Numbered from the stretch's first letter, positions 1 through 8,355 are shown. The stretch: 16,733 nucleotides of DNA from Bacteroidota bacterium (GCA_009936675.1 JAACDY010000093.1:1-16733); one strand, 5' to 3'. A program made the numbers and translations. Notes: a model not told the origin generated them from the letters alone.

Positions 1-43
1 ATTACGGCTCAAGAGGTTGCAGGTTTGAATCCTGCCGAGGTCA
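1..43 (+). tRNA. tRNA-Arg (ACG), 3' part
   Basis: The window opens inside a tRNA. Position 1 pairs with 9 as the last pair of the anticodon stem. The loop is TTACGGC at 2-8, which puts the anticodon ACG at 4-6 after the invariant T. The 3' anticodon strand is TCAAG (9-13) and the variable loop AGGTT (14-18). The T arm is GCAGG / TTTGAAT / CCTGC (19-35), and the 3' acceptor strand CGAGGTC with discriminator A ends at 43. CCA is not encoded. The 5' half lies outside the window, so the identity rests on the anticodon and the fit of the visible arms. Confidence 0.78.
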
Positions 44-51
44 CTGAAAAT

Positions 52-81
52 GAGGGAGTTAACGCTCCCTCTTTTCTTTTT
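52..81 (+). terminator. Rho-independent terminator after the tRNA
   Basis: A 7-bp perfect stem GAGGGAG (52-58) / CTCCCTC (65-71) closes a 6-base loop and is followed by a T-rich tract, TTTTCTTTTT, at 72-81. It lies 8 bases after the tRNA discriminator base and most likely ends the tRNA transcript. Confidence 0.8.
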
Positions 82-439
82 AGGGCAACATAAAGGGTAA
101 CAATTCAATAAAAAATACTTGCTTCCATTTAAACACAGCTCTACTTAAATCCTAGTCTTTATCCACAGTTTAGACAAAGAATTCCTTTTCAATCAATCCA
201 AATGGTACTTTAACACGTGCTTTTTTATTATTTAAAATCATTTCAGCCACTTTCTCTCCCATAAACCTAAAATCTTTAGAATCAACAGCTAACCCATAAT
301 AACATGATTGGAAATACAACAGTTCTCAAAGTTACAATCACAAGATGGTAAAGGACGGTTCAGGATGTATATGATTAGATTCCAATTACAGTAATCAATA
401 ATTTAGTTTACCTTACATAAACAAGAAGATGTCTTAGTT
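82..439. other. Intergenic region with a regulator remnant
   Basis: About 360 bases lie between the tRNA terminator and the sulfatase. The middle holds the decayed regulator end described separately (170-325). The rest is AT-rich and shows no gene. Just upstream of the sulfatase, TAGTTTAC near 404-411 matches the Bacteroidota -7 consensus TAnnTTTG at six of eight positions, which is too weak to call a promoter. Confidence 0.5.
170..325 (-). pseudogene. C-terminal remnant of a LacI/GntR-type sugar-responsive regulator
   Basis: Read on the minus strand, 325 to 170 is an open stretch of 51 codons ending in TAA, with no start codon in a sensible place and an in-frame TGA directly upstream (326-328). 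It encodes GLAVDSKDFRFMGEKVAEMI, then a lysine-rich stretch and VPFGLIEK near the end. This resembles the end of the periplasmic-binding-like sensor domain in LacI-type regulators (and GntR regulators with that sensor), where a 'G..A...I....' helix is followed by a strand with a 'P..L.ER' motif just before the C-terminus. No DNA-binding domain is present in the window. It is probably the relic of a regulator for the neighbouring sugar genes. The family call rests on recognition of this short pattern. Confidence 0.5.
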
Positions 440-1885
440 ATGAAAAAGATAATGTACTGCCTTTTAGGTATTTCTTTTATGACATTAGGTTGCATAATTA
501 ATCCTAAAAAAAACAACCCTAGCTCCGATAAAAGACCCAACATACTGCTGATCGCTGTTGATGATTTAAATGATTGGATTGGTCCATTAAAAGGGCATCC
601 CCAAGCCCTAACACCAAACATGGATCGATTAGCGAATGAAGGAATACTTTTTACCAATGCTCATTGTCAGGCTCCCGTATGCACCCCAAGCAGATCAAGT
701 CTGATGACATCTCTTTATCCAAGTACAACCGGTTTGTATTTTTTGAATCCTGACATTAAGCATTCTCCCATCGCAAAAAAGAATGTATTGATGCCACAGA
801 GATTTCAAAATGAAGGATATTATGTAACTGGAGTGGGTAAATTATTTCACAATGGTAGGGGAATAAATGAAAAATACGTCCCCAATTATGGAGGGAATTA
901 TGGAGGTTTTGGGCCTTTTCCTAAGGAAAAAATAACTGATTTCCCAGGACATTCATTGTGGGACTGGGGAATTTTTCCAAAAAATGATACATTAATGCCA
1001 GATTATAAACTGGCAACTTGGGCAGAAAGTATTCTGAAAAACGAAATGGCTACACCCTTTTGGATGGGGGTTGGTTTTTATCGCCCTCATGTCCCACAGT
1101 ATGCACCAAAAAAATGGTTTGATCTATATCCTCTGGATTCCATTCAACTACCGAAAATAATAACAAATGACTTGGATGATCTTTCTAAATATGGTAGAGA
1201 CATCACAAGAGAAGGACATGTCTCTCCCAAACACGAATGGGTCATCGAAAATCAACAATGGAAACCATTGGTGCAGTCCTATCTTGCGTGCGTGAGCTTT
1301 GTAGATGCCCAAATAGGTCGTGTTTTTGATGCACTCGAAAATAGTGAATATGCCAAAAATACATACATCGTACTTTTTAGTGATCATGGATTTCACTTGG
1401 GCGAAAAAAAACGGTATGCAAAAAGAAGCCTTTGGAACGATGGAACCAGAGTACCTCTTATTTTCTGGGGGCCAAATATCTCAAAGGGAACCAGCAAAAA
1501 ACCCGTTCAATTGCTAGACATTTATCCAACATTACTGGAGTTGGCTCAGATCAGTCCTGATAAACTACACGAGGGGCATTCTTTAATGAATATCCTAAAG
1601 GGGAAGGAAGAAAAATGGCCTCATCATGCCAGAACAACTTTTGGCCCCGGTAATCACGCAATCATTTCTGAAAATTATCGGTATGTTAGATATAATGACG
1701 AAACTGAGGAGTTTTATGACCACTCCATTGACCCTCATGAATGGGACAATAAAAGTAAAGACCCAAAATATCAAGAATTGATTGAGCAACATCGTGCTTT
1801 ACTTCCTAAAGCGGAACATACAGCTTTGGGAAAGGGCTCTACAGGTCACGTTAGTTATCAAATATCTGAATCCTCCAAAAACTAA
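440..1885 (+). CDS. Sulfatase lipoprotein (type I, iduronate-2-sulfatase-like)
   Basis: A 481-residue type I sulfatase that hydrolyses a sulfate ester, most likely on a polysaccharide or oligosaccharide. The N-terminus has a Lys-Lys start, a hydrophobic stretch and a lipobox-like TLGC ending at Cys18, so it is probably an envelope lipoprotein. Cys81 in CTPSR is the residue converted to formylglycine by the maturase. Metal ligands are seen as Asp41-Asp42 near the start of the domain and Asp315-His316 in FSDHGFHLGE. GKLFH (133-137) and RPHVPQ (215-220) supply other active-site residues. The opening pattern DDLNDWIGPLKGHPQ with CQAPVCTPSR is that of the iduronate-2-sulfatase-like group, which I would place near SulfAtlas S1_7. 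It converges on the rhamnose operon with 18 bases between stop codons. The context suggests sulfated rhamnose-containing glycans such as ulvan; the exact substrate cannot be read from the sequence. Confidence 0.92.
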   Translation: MKKIMYCLLGISFMTLGCIINPKKNNPSSDKRPNILLIAVDDLNDWIGPLKGHPQALTPNMDRLANEGILFTNAHCQAPVCTPSRSSLMTSLYPSTTGLYFLNPDIKHSPIAKKNVLMPQRFQNEGYYVTGVGKLFHNGRGINEKYVPNYGGNYGGFGPFPKEKITDFPGHSLWDWGIFPKNDTLMPDYKLATWAESILKNEMATPFWMGVGFYRPHVPQYAPKKWFDLYPLDSIQLPKIITNDLDDLSKYGRDITREGHVSPKHEWVIENQQWKPLVQSYLACVSFVDAQIGRVFDALENSEYAKNTYIVLFSDHGFHLGEKKRYAKRSLWNDGTRVPLIFWGPNISKGTSKKPVQLLDIYPTLLELAQISPDKLHEGHSLMNILKGKEEKWPHHARTTFGPGNHAIISENYRYVRYNDETEEFYDHSIDPHEWDNKSKDPKYQELIEQHRALLPKAEHTALGKGSTGHVSYQISESSKN

Positions 1886-1903
1886 AGGCAGAGGGATTTA
1901 GTT

Positions 1904-3316
1904 CTATTTCTGGGAATACTTACTCAATACCAAAAACAATACTCCACACAACAGCCAAGCTGGTAAAGTAACAAATGACAGAAAAACATCAAATTGCACT
2001 GAAATAAAGTAGAACAATCCAAAGCTTATCAGCCAAGCAAAGAAGACCGAATTGTTGAAGGATAAATTCGCTTTTTCAGCATAATTTTTTACAATCCCAG
2101 TGGGCTTATGGAAAAAGTGTTCAAATACAATGACGGCTCCAAAGGGTGCCAAAATAAAGCCGTAAAGTGCAACAAAACCGAGTAGTTTCATGGCAAAAGC
2201 CGGAAACAATCCTGCAACGGTAGCCAGTGATCCTGCTAATATGGTAACCTTTGCTGTAGATAGTTTTGGAAGTAGGGCTTGAAAGGCCAATCCGGCTCTG
2301 TATATGGTAGGGTTAGCGGTTGTCCACCCCGCAAGTACTACCGCAATAATTCCAAATACACCAATGGCATTATTTGCTAATGGGCCTGGGGCTACCGGAG
2401 GGGCTTCTCCATTGTTTAACATCGCTTGAGCTTCAGGAGATTTCAGGTAAACAGCATACAGCAGTGCTGCTGCAATCCAGGCCATATAGTGTCCTATATA
2501 CATTCCTGCTGCGGTTGCCCATCCTGCTTTTGGCGCTTTGGCATATCGGAATACTGACAAATCAGACATTCCAATATGCATTGCAGCATTGGCAAACCAT
2601 GACCATATTGCGACATGCCAAAAGGTATATTTTATTTGTCCGGGGAATGGTTCTGTACCTTCCCCCCAAATATTGCAGAAATCGGAGAAGCTAGAAACAC
2701 CCAATTGTCCAAGTGCAACCACTCCGCATGCCAAAAAGGCAATGACAATAATTGGGGACATCCAGTTTGCAGCTTTTGCGACAGTATCGTACCCCTTTGC
2801 TGCGATCACCGAAATAAGCAAACCTATCAAGAGAACAATAACGATCCAAGTTGTTCCGTTGGGTAGTGTATCAGTTAGCTTTGGCATGGGCATATCGAAG
2901 GGAATCCCTACTGCTGTTGCAGATACCGTAATCATGGAGCCAGCCAAAAAACAGAATAATATTCCGTTTGCCAAATTGTAGCCAATAACCAATTTCTTTC
3001 CACAGATTTTTTCAAGTTGAAAGTAGAGCGTAAGTCGATTTTTAACGGCTATTTCAGCCGTTAGAAAACGCCAACTCAAAACTGCTAGAAGATTTCCTAG
3101 GAGAAGTCCAAAAATCAGATCAAAGGCACTTACACCAGCTGTGAGAAAAAGGGGGCCAATCATAAACTCTGTCCCTGCTGCGTGTTCTCCTGCATACATT
3201 CCTAAAAAACTCTTCCAATTTTTCAGTTTTGAGTTTGGAACAGGACTTCTTTCAAATTCCCCAACTGTTGTTTCATTTGAAGTAACTCCATTGTTTTCGA
3301 ATTGTTTCATAATCAT
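1904..3316 (-). CDS. NCS1-family permease (cytosine-permease-like), last gene of the rhamnose operon
   Basis: A 470-residue integral membrane protein with about twelve hydrophobic segments. A soluble N-terminus of about 33 residues leads into NWKSFLGMYAGEHAAGTEFM and the first membrane helix. The overall pattern matches the nucleobase:cation symporter-1 (NCS1) family, whose characterised members carry cytosine, purines, allantoin or hydantoins. It begins 25 bases after the kinase stop and is co-directional with it, so it is almost certainly co-transcribed. No nucleobase-metabolism gene is nearby, and the operon otherwise lacks an uptake protein. I infer that it carries L-rhamnose or a related sugar, although known rhamnose carriers (RhaT, RhaY, the ABC systems) belong to other families. 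An alternative start two codons on (M3) is possible. Family confident, substrate uncertain. Confidence 0.85.
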   Translation of the reverse strand: MIMKQFENNGVTSNETTVGEFERSPVPNSKLKNWKSFLGMYAGEHAAGTEFMIGPLFLTAGVSAFDLIFGLLLGNLLAVLSWRFLTAEIAVKNRLTLYFQLEKICGKKLVIGYNLANGILFCFLAGSMITVSATAVGIPFDMPMPKLTDTLPNGTTWIVIVLLIGLLISVIAAKGYDTVAKAANWMSPIIVIAFLACGVVALGQLGVSSFSDFCNIWGEGTEPFPGQIKYTFWHVAIWSWFANAAMHIGMSDLSVFRYAKAPKAGWATAAGMYIGHYMAWIAAALLYAVYLKSPEAQAMLNNGEAPPVAPGPLANNAIGVFGIIAVVLAGWTTANPTIYRAGLAFQALLPKLSTAKVTILAGSLATVAGLFPAFAMKLLGFVALYGFILAPFGAVIVFEHFFHKPTGIVKNYAEKANLSFNNSVFFAWLISFGLFYFISVQFDVFLSFVTLPAWLLCGVLFLVLSKYSQK

Positions 3317-3341
3317 TTATTTTTTCATCCAAGGGACTTTA

Positions 3342-4718
3342 TTAGTTTAAAATCAAAGGAGCATGCTTTTTTAGGGCATAGTTCTCTTTTAAAAATTTTG
3401 AATTTAGTTTTGTGTCCGATATGACAATTGCTGCTCCGAGAGCCGAACCCAATGAGGCATCCGTTGTTCGTAGCTTTTTTTCTGGAAAGTGGTAGGTTAA
3501 TAATTTGACGTAAAGATCATTATAGCTAAAACCGCCATCTATGTATAGCCTATCTATTTTATCGTCTCCAATCGCTTTTTTTACTGACTTTACTTGCAAC
3601 AATACTAGTTCTGCCATGAGTTGATGATAGGCATGATCATAATCATCAAAATCCAAATTGCTTTGGTTGGGCATATGACCGTCTTCGAGGGATTCCCATT
3701 TAAAATGGTACTTGAAATCATCATTTATCTTATGGTATATCTCATGATTAAAAGTTACTGATTTGTGATAATCATTGGAAACATCAAAATGTTTGTTGAG
3801 CTTTTCAACTTGCAATTTATATTCGTTGCCCAAGAATAATCTGGAAGCCTTAACCACCTTTCCATTGATGCGCATATAATTAATGGAAGCGCTGTCATAA
3901 AGGTCGTCTGAAATGGACTTTTCTATGAATGGATTGAATGATATGCTCCAAGTCCCAGTAGAAATAAGTAAAAACTTCTTTTTTAGGCTCCGCACATAGG
4001 GCAGTAATGCAGAGGAACTATCGTGAATACCAACACCTATTTTGAGTGGCTTTCCCCTGTAATTTGTGTCGATGATCGTTTCTGTTGGAACAATAGGTGG
4101 TAATTTTAAGTCAATACCTTCATTATAAACCCAGTTGTGATAATCTTTCTTTTCATAATCCCAAAGCGCTGTATGGCATCCAATACTGGTATATTCACTA
4201 ACGGGGATTCCTGCAAACACATAACTCAAATATTGAGGAAGGTGAAGTGAATACTTAATTTTACCGTATAATTCAGGTCTGGTTTTTTTGATCCAGTACA
4301 ATTGAAGTCCCGAATTGAGCATACTCAAATCTACACACCCAGTGGCTTTGAGAAAAGCTTCTTTTGGACCGTATTGTTTTAAAAAAAAAGGGACTATTTC
4401 TTTGGGAAGTGGTTTGGTATAGTTGTAGAATGGTATTAGGGGATAACCATTTTCATCTATATGAACCAAACTGGCTCCATAGGTTGAAAAATTTATGGCT
4501 TTAACATCGTATTCATTGGCATCGAGAATAGAATGAAAAACATCTTTAAGCCATTTTTGCAAAGCCAGTAAATTTTCGGTTGGATGTCCGTCTTCATCTT
4601 CTACCTCCTCAAAACGAATATACTCTTTGTGTACTTCTCTAAAACTCTGATTAAATAAAAAAAACTTCTTATTGGTTTTGCCAATATCAAAAACCGCAGT
4701 TACTTTTATTTTTTTCAT
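3342..4718 (-). CDS. FGGY-family carbohydrate kinase, probable L-rhamnulokinase
   Basis: A 458-residue FGGY kinase, expected to phosphorylate L-rhamnulose to L-rhamnulose-1-phosphate with ATP in the cytoplasm. The N-terminal phosphate-binding motif is DIGKTNKK (11-18). GVGIHDSSSA (228-237) carries the catalytic Asp233 in the family's G-x-H-D context. STGTWS (253-258) is the second phosphate motif. Near residue 400, IDGGFSYND and then DASLGSALGAA form the adenosine-binding end. Length is usual for the family. It starts 9 bases after the isomerase stop and is followed by the permease, a tight operon. The sugar is inferred from the flanking L-rhamnose isomerase and rhamnulose-1-phosphate aldolase; sequence alone would not separate it from other ketose kinases of this superfamily. 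Confidence 0.85.
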   Translation of the reverse strand: MKKIKVTAVFDIGKTNKKFFLFNQSFREVHKEYIRFEEVEDEDGHPTENLLALQKWLKDVFHSILDANEYDVKAINFSTYGASLVHIDENGYPLIPFYNYTKPLPKEIVPFFLKQYGPKEAFLKATGCVDLSMLNSGLQLYWIKKTRPELYGKIKYSLHLPQYLSYVFAGIPVSEYTSIGCHTALWDYEKKDYHNWVYNEGIDLKLPPIVPTETIIDTNYRGKPLKIGVGIHDSSSALLPYVRSLKKKFLLISTGTWSISFNPFIEKSISDDLYDSASINYMRINGKVVKASRLFLGNEYKLQVEKLNKHFDVSNDYHKSVTFNHEIYHKINDDFKYHFKWESLEDGHMPNQSNLDFDDYDHAYHQLMAELVLLQVKSVKKAIGDDKIDRLYIDGGFSYNDLYVKLLTYHFPEKKLRTTDASLGSALGAAIVISDTKLNSKFLKENYALKKHAPLILN

Positions 4719-4727
4719 CCCAATACT

Positions 4728-6008
4728 TTACAGACCAGTCGCTATGGTATTTTTTCCCCTTTCTTTAATGAGTTGTCCTCTAATGTTGAGCTTACGATAG
4801 GCGTCAATAGGATTCAGTGCCCCGCCAGAAAGCAATCGCGCCTTTTCAATCAGTGGACGCACATCTGTTCTGTAGGCTGCTTGCAGAATCTCTTGACCAG
4901 CAACAACGTCGTTTTCTAGTTGTGCAGACCTTAAGGCCTCTTGATCAACAAGCAAAGCTTTTGCGTAGGCTTCCTGAATGGCTTCCAAAGACTGAATTAG
5001 GTCCTCCAGTGGGTCTTTGATGTTGTGACTGGCGTCAATCATCCATGCCAAATCTGGATTCTGTGGATTGTTCTGCATACCATAAACCAATTCGTTGAAA
5101 ATCAAAAACAAGGCATAAGGTTTAATACTTCCCACAGTCAAGTCATCGTCACCGAATTTACTATCATTAAAATGGAAGCCTCCCAATTTGCCCTTTAACA
5201 TTAAGACAGAAACGATTTGCTCTATGTTGGTATTGGGCAAATGATGCCCGAGATCAACCAGCGTATATGCCTTATCGCCACATTCATTGGCCAGCATGAA
5301 TGAAGTTCCCCAATCTTGAATTACGGTACTGTAAAAATTGGGTTCGTAGGGCTTGTATTCGATCAGCATACTCCAATCTGAAGGGAGAATTTTGTAAATC
5401 TCTATTAAACTGTCTTGGGTATTTTGCAGTGCTGTTTGAAAATTGTTTTGACCGGGAAAACAAGCGCCATCTGCCAGCCACACTGTCAAACCCTTGGAGC
5501 CCAACTTATCTCCAATACCAATAACATCTATATTGTGTTGAATGGCTTGTGCTCTTATCGCTTGATCAACATTACTCAAAGAGCCGTATTTATAACTCTT
5601 CTCCGCATCTTTTTGATCCTGAAAGGTATTTGAGTTGACAGCATCAAACTTTATGTTGAGTTCAGCTGCTTTTTGTTTGATGGCAGTGTAATCGGATGGA
5701 ATGTCCCAGGGGATGTGCAATGATACTGCCCCAGCCGTTTGTGTCAAACAATGAAGCACACCAATATCTTCAATCTTTTGCTCAAGATTTGAAGGCTCCC
5801 CATAAAAAGAAAAACGACCAAAACGCGTACCCCCCGCCCCAAGTGCCCAACTGGGAATGGCTACCTGAAAGGCCCTGATTTTCTCAATAATCTGATTTAC
5901 ATCATGATTATTTTTGGTTAATTTTTCCGTTAAAAAATCATAGCTGTGTTGGTGTGAATCAAGACCTGACTTGTTTTGATCGCTTATTTGATTTTTTGTA
6001 AGCCTCAT
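4728..6008 (-). CDS. rhaI: L-rhamnose isomerase, RhaI type (TIM barrel)
   Basis: A 426-residue enzyme that interconverts L-rhamnose and L-rhamnulose, the first step of the phosphorylative rhamnose pathway. It belongs to the xylose-isomerase-like TIM-barrel group typified by the Pseudomonas stutzeri enzyme (about 430 residues), not to the E. coli RhaA group. The metal-binding residues known from that enzyme are all found with a constant offset of two: Glu217 (in IEYKPYEP), Asp252 and His255 (VDLGHH), His279 (GGFHFND), Asp287, Asp289 and Asp325 (WMIDASHN). These should bind the two Mn2+-type ions of the active site. GGTRFGRF (59-66) is a typical N-terminal motif. It starts 51 bases after the aldolase/dehydrogenase and ends 9 bases before the kinase. 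The P. stutzeri enzyme also acts on D-allose, so some breadth is possible. Confidence 0.93.
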   Translation of the reverse strand: MRLTKNQISDQNKSGLDSHQHSYDFLTEKLTKNNHDVNQIIEKIRAFQVAIPSWALGAGGTRFGRFSFYGEPSNLEQKIEDIGVLHCLTQTAGAVSLHIPWDIPSDYTAIKQKAAELNIKFDAVNSNTFQDQKDAEKSYKYGSLSNVDQAIRAQAIQHNIDVIGIGDKLGSKGLTVWLADGACFPGQNNFQTALQNTQDSLIEIYKILPSDWSMLIEYKPYEPNFYSTVIQDWGTSFMLANECGDKAYTLVDLGHHLPNTNIEQIVSVLMLKGKLGGFHFNDSKFGDDDLTVGSIKPYALFLIFNELVYGMQNNPQNPDLAWMIDASHNIKDPLEDLIQSLEAIQEAYAKALLVDQEALRSAQLENDVVAGQEILQAAYRTDVRPLIEKARLLSGGALNPIDAYRKLNIRGQLIKERGKNTIATGL

Positions 6009-6059
6009 AGATACTTTTCAAAAATTGAATTCTAAATGGTTATATGCTCTAATTTAAAA

Positions 6060-8165
6060 CTATCTGACAAATGCATTTGCCATCCCGCCATCAACGTTAA
6101 TGATATTTCCAGTTGATTTTTCTAGGACTCCCACATAGGCAAAAACACCATTCGCAATGTCACTCGGATAGATAATTTTATTTAATAAATTTCTTTTAGC
6201 GTAGAAGGCTGGTAGTTCTTCGACTGTAATTCCGTAGGCTTTGGCTCTTCCGGCAGCCCAGTCCCCTTCCCATATTTTACTTCCAATAATAACCCCGTCT
6301 GGATTGACAGTATTCACCCTGATTTGATCTTTTCCAAGTTCAGCTGCCAATAACCTTGACATGTGTTGTTGGGCAGCTTTGGCAGTTCCATAAGCCACAT
6401 TGTTGGGCCCAGACACCAAACCATTTTTACTGGCAATAGAAATGTAATCGCCTCCAAGTTTTTGCTTCCTCATGATTGCTACACCTTGCTTGGCCAAATC
6501 AAATTGTCCTTTCACCAGTATGTCCTGAAGAATACTCCAATCTTTTTGGGTTGTTTCTTCCAATGGTTTTGAAATGGCAAGTCCAGCACTGTGTACAATA
6601 ATATCAACACCACCAAAGGCTAAACAAGCCTCTTTGAAAGCTGCTGCAATGGAATTCGAATCGGTTACATCACAAACGGCATAGGTAGAAACGTCTCTTT
6701 TATAGGTGGCGTTTGCTTCGATCAAACTTTGCTCATTGATGTCTGTTAAAACAACATTTGCTCCTTCCGCGGCAAGTTTATCAGCGATGGCCTTACCAAT
6801 CCCTCCAGCTGCTCCTGTGACCAAGGCCACTTTTCTCGACAAAGGGAGCTCTTTAGGCATTCGTTGAAGTTTGGCTTCCTCGAGTAACCAGTATTCAATA
6901 TCAAAAGCCTCTTGTCTTGGAAGGGAAGTGTACTCGGTAATGGCCTCAGCTCCGCGCATTACGTTAATGGCGTTGATGTAAAACTCACTGGCTACACGCG
7001 TAGTTTGTTTGTTTTTTGCAAAGCTAAACATCCCAACACCTGGGTAAATGATAATCACGGGATTGGCATCACGAAGAGCAGGGGTATTATCTTTTTTACA
7101 ACTGTGGTAGTATGCTGCATAGTCTTCCCTGAATGCATCAAAAGCAGGCTGAATTTTGGCCAAAACAGTATCAATATTAGATATATCGTCATCTCTATCC
7201 AGCGGCAATACCAAAGGCTGTATTTTTGTTCGTAAGAAGTGATCCGGGCATGAGGTTCCCATTGGTGCCAATCGCTCCAAATCGTTGCTGTTAATATAAT
7301 CCATCACAACATCTGAGTCACTAAAATGACCGATCATTCTGTTTTCTGAAGAACATAATCCTCTCAATACTGGCATTAACTCAGCCGCTTTATCCAATCG
7401 CTTTTGCTTGGGCAGACTTTCGATTTTTTGGCCTCCAAAGACACTTCCTTTTTCTTCAATTTTCTTGGTAATATATTCTGAAGCCATTTCGATGACCTCT
7501 AAACTATTAACATAACATTCATATGAGGTCTCACCCCAGGTAAATAAACCATGACTGCCCAGTACAATTCCCCTAATACCCGGATTGTCATTTAGGCACT
7601 TCTCCAGTTGGAGTCCTAGATCAAATCCCGGACGCTGCCACGGAACCCAACCAATGGTGTCTCCCCAAATATCTTTGGTTACTTTTTCACTGTCTTTGGC
7701 TGCTGCAACCGCAATCAATGCATCGGGGTGTAAGTGATCAATATGCTTGAAGGGCAATAAACCATGCAAGGGGGTATCAATGGAAGGGGCTTTGCTGTCC
7801 AAATCATATATGCAGTGGTTAAAGAGACCTACCATGCGGTCTTCGTCTTCCAAACCTCCATATACATTTTTTAGGTTTCTCAGCCGTTGCGTGTATAGAC
7901 CAGCAATCCCTGCTCTTGTCAACGTTCCTATATCTCCACCTGAACCTTTTACCCACATGACCTCAACTTCCTCGTTGGTTAATGGGTCTTTCTCAATGGT
8001 TTTACAACTAGTGTTTCCTCCACCATAGTTTGTTATTCTTAAATCGGCTCCGAGAATATTAGAACGATACAAGAAAAGTGCTACTTGATCCTCTCCTAAT
8101 GCGCTGGCCTTGGCCTCATCCCACAAGTAGTCTACATGATTGAAAGTTTTATCACTTTTTTCCAT
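6060..8165 (-). CDS. rhaEW: Bifunctional rhamnulose-1-phosphate aldolase / L-lactaldehyde dehydrogenase
   Basis: A 701-residue two-domain fusion and the first gene of the rhamnose operon. Residues 1 to about 435 are a class II aldolase domain with the zinc-site cluster DTPLHGLLPFKHIDHLHPDA (His134, His141, His144, His146) and GSHGLFTWG (203-211). Residues about 440-701 are a short-chain dehydrogenase with the nucleotide motif TGAAGGIG (450-457) and catalytic Ser579, Tyr592 and Lys596 (YGTAK). The first domain should split L-rhamnulose-1-phosphate into DHAP and L-lactaldehyde; the second should oxidise lactaldehyde to L-lactate with NAD+. The same fusion is known as RhaEW in Bacillus and many other bacteria and does the work of RhaD plus AldA. 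The enzyme can proceed to lactate without releasing the toxic aldehyde widely. It lies downstream of a long regulatory region (8166-8766). Confidence 0.93.
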   Translation of the reverse strand: MEKSDKTFNHVDYLWDEAKASALGEDQVALFLYRSNILGADLRITNYGGGNTSCKTIEKDPLTNEEVEVMWVKGSGGDIGTLTRAGIAGLYTQRLRNLKNVYGGLEDEDRMVGLFNHCIYDLDSKAPSIDTPLHGLLPFKHIDHLHPDALIAVAAAKDSEKVTKDIWGDTIGWVPWQRPGFDLGLQLEKCLNDNPGIRGIVLGSHGLFTWGETSYECYVNSLEVIEMASEYITKKIEEKGSVFGGQKIESLPKQKRLDKAAELMPVLRGLCSSENRMIGHFSDSDVVMDYINSNDLERLAPMGTSCPDHFLRTKIQPLVLPLDRDDDISNIDTVLAKIQPAFDAFREDYAAYYHSCKKDNTPALRDANPVIIIYPGVGMFSFAKNKQTTRVASEFYINAINVMRGAEAITEYTSLPRQEAFDIEYWLLEEAKLQRMPKELPLSRKVALVTGAAGGIGKAIADKLAAEGANVVLTDINEQSLIEANATYKRDVSTYAVCDVTDSNSIAAAFKEACLAFGGVDIIVHSAGLAISKPLEETTQKDWSILQDILVKGQFDLAKQGVAIMRKQKLGGDYISIASKNGLVSGPNNVAYGTAKAAQQHMSRLLAAELGKDQIRVNTVNPDGVIIGSKIWEGDWAAGRAKAYGITVEELPAFYAKRNLLNKIIYPSDIANGVFAYVGVLEKSTGNIINVDGGMANAFVR

Positions 8166-8306
8166 AAATGGTTAAATTTTTCTAAATAAATTGTTGAATA
8201 AATAAAATTAAATCAAACGATACTCATTGGTTTCCTGTGTTTTCATGCCTTAACAGAGTTAATATGTAATGAGAAAAAGGTTGTTTTTATTCCCGATTGA
8301 TTCTTT

Positions 8307-8355
8307 GCGTTTAAAATATTCCATTAATGCATTTTGGCGCGTTTAAAATTTAAAC
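8307..8355. promoter_or_regulatory. Candidate operator: repeated GCGTTTAAAAT and a 15-base palindrome
   Basis: GCGTTTAAAAT occurs at 8307-8317 and again at 8339-8349, exactly 32 bases apart (about three helical turns). The second copy overlaps the perfect odd palindrome GTTTAAAATTTAAAC (8341-8355), with 7-base arms around a central A. AATGCATT (8326-8333) is a further small palindrome between them. The spacing and symmetry fit a site for a dimeric or tetrameric regulator of the rhamnose operon, whose start is about 140-190 bases away. AT-rich DNA gives such palindromes by chance fairly often, so this is only a candidate. Confidence 0.35.

Noticed and set aside
1886..1903. Terminator between the convergent sulfatase and permease genes
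   Set aside because: Only 18 bases separate the stop codons, and no hairpin with a T tract was found there.
2374..2981. Plus-strand open frames inside the permease gene
   Set aside because: They lie antisense to a gene with clear membrane-protein character and show no recognisable domain; they are shadows of it.
3342..8165. An L-fucose rather than L-rhamnose operon
   Set aside because: The isomerase carries all metal ligands of the P. stutzeri L-rhamnose isomerase at a constant offset, and fucose isomerase belongs to another family. The aldolase/dehydrogenase fusion is also the rhamnose type.
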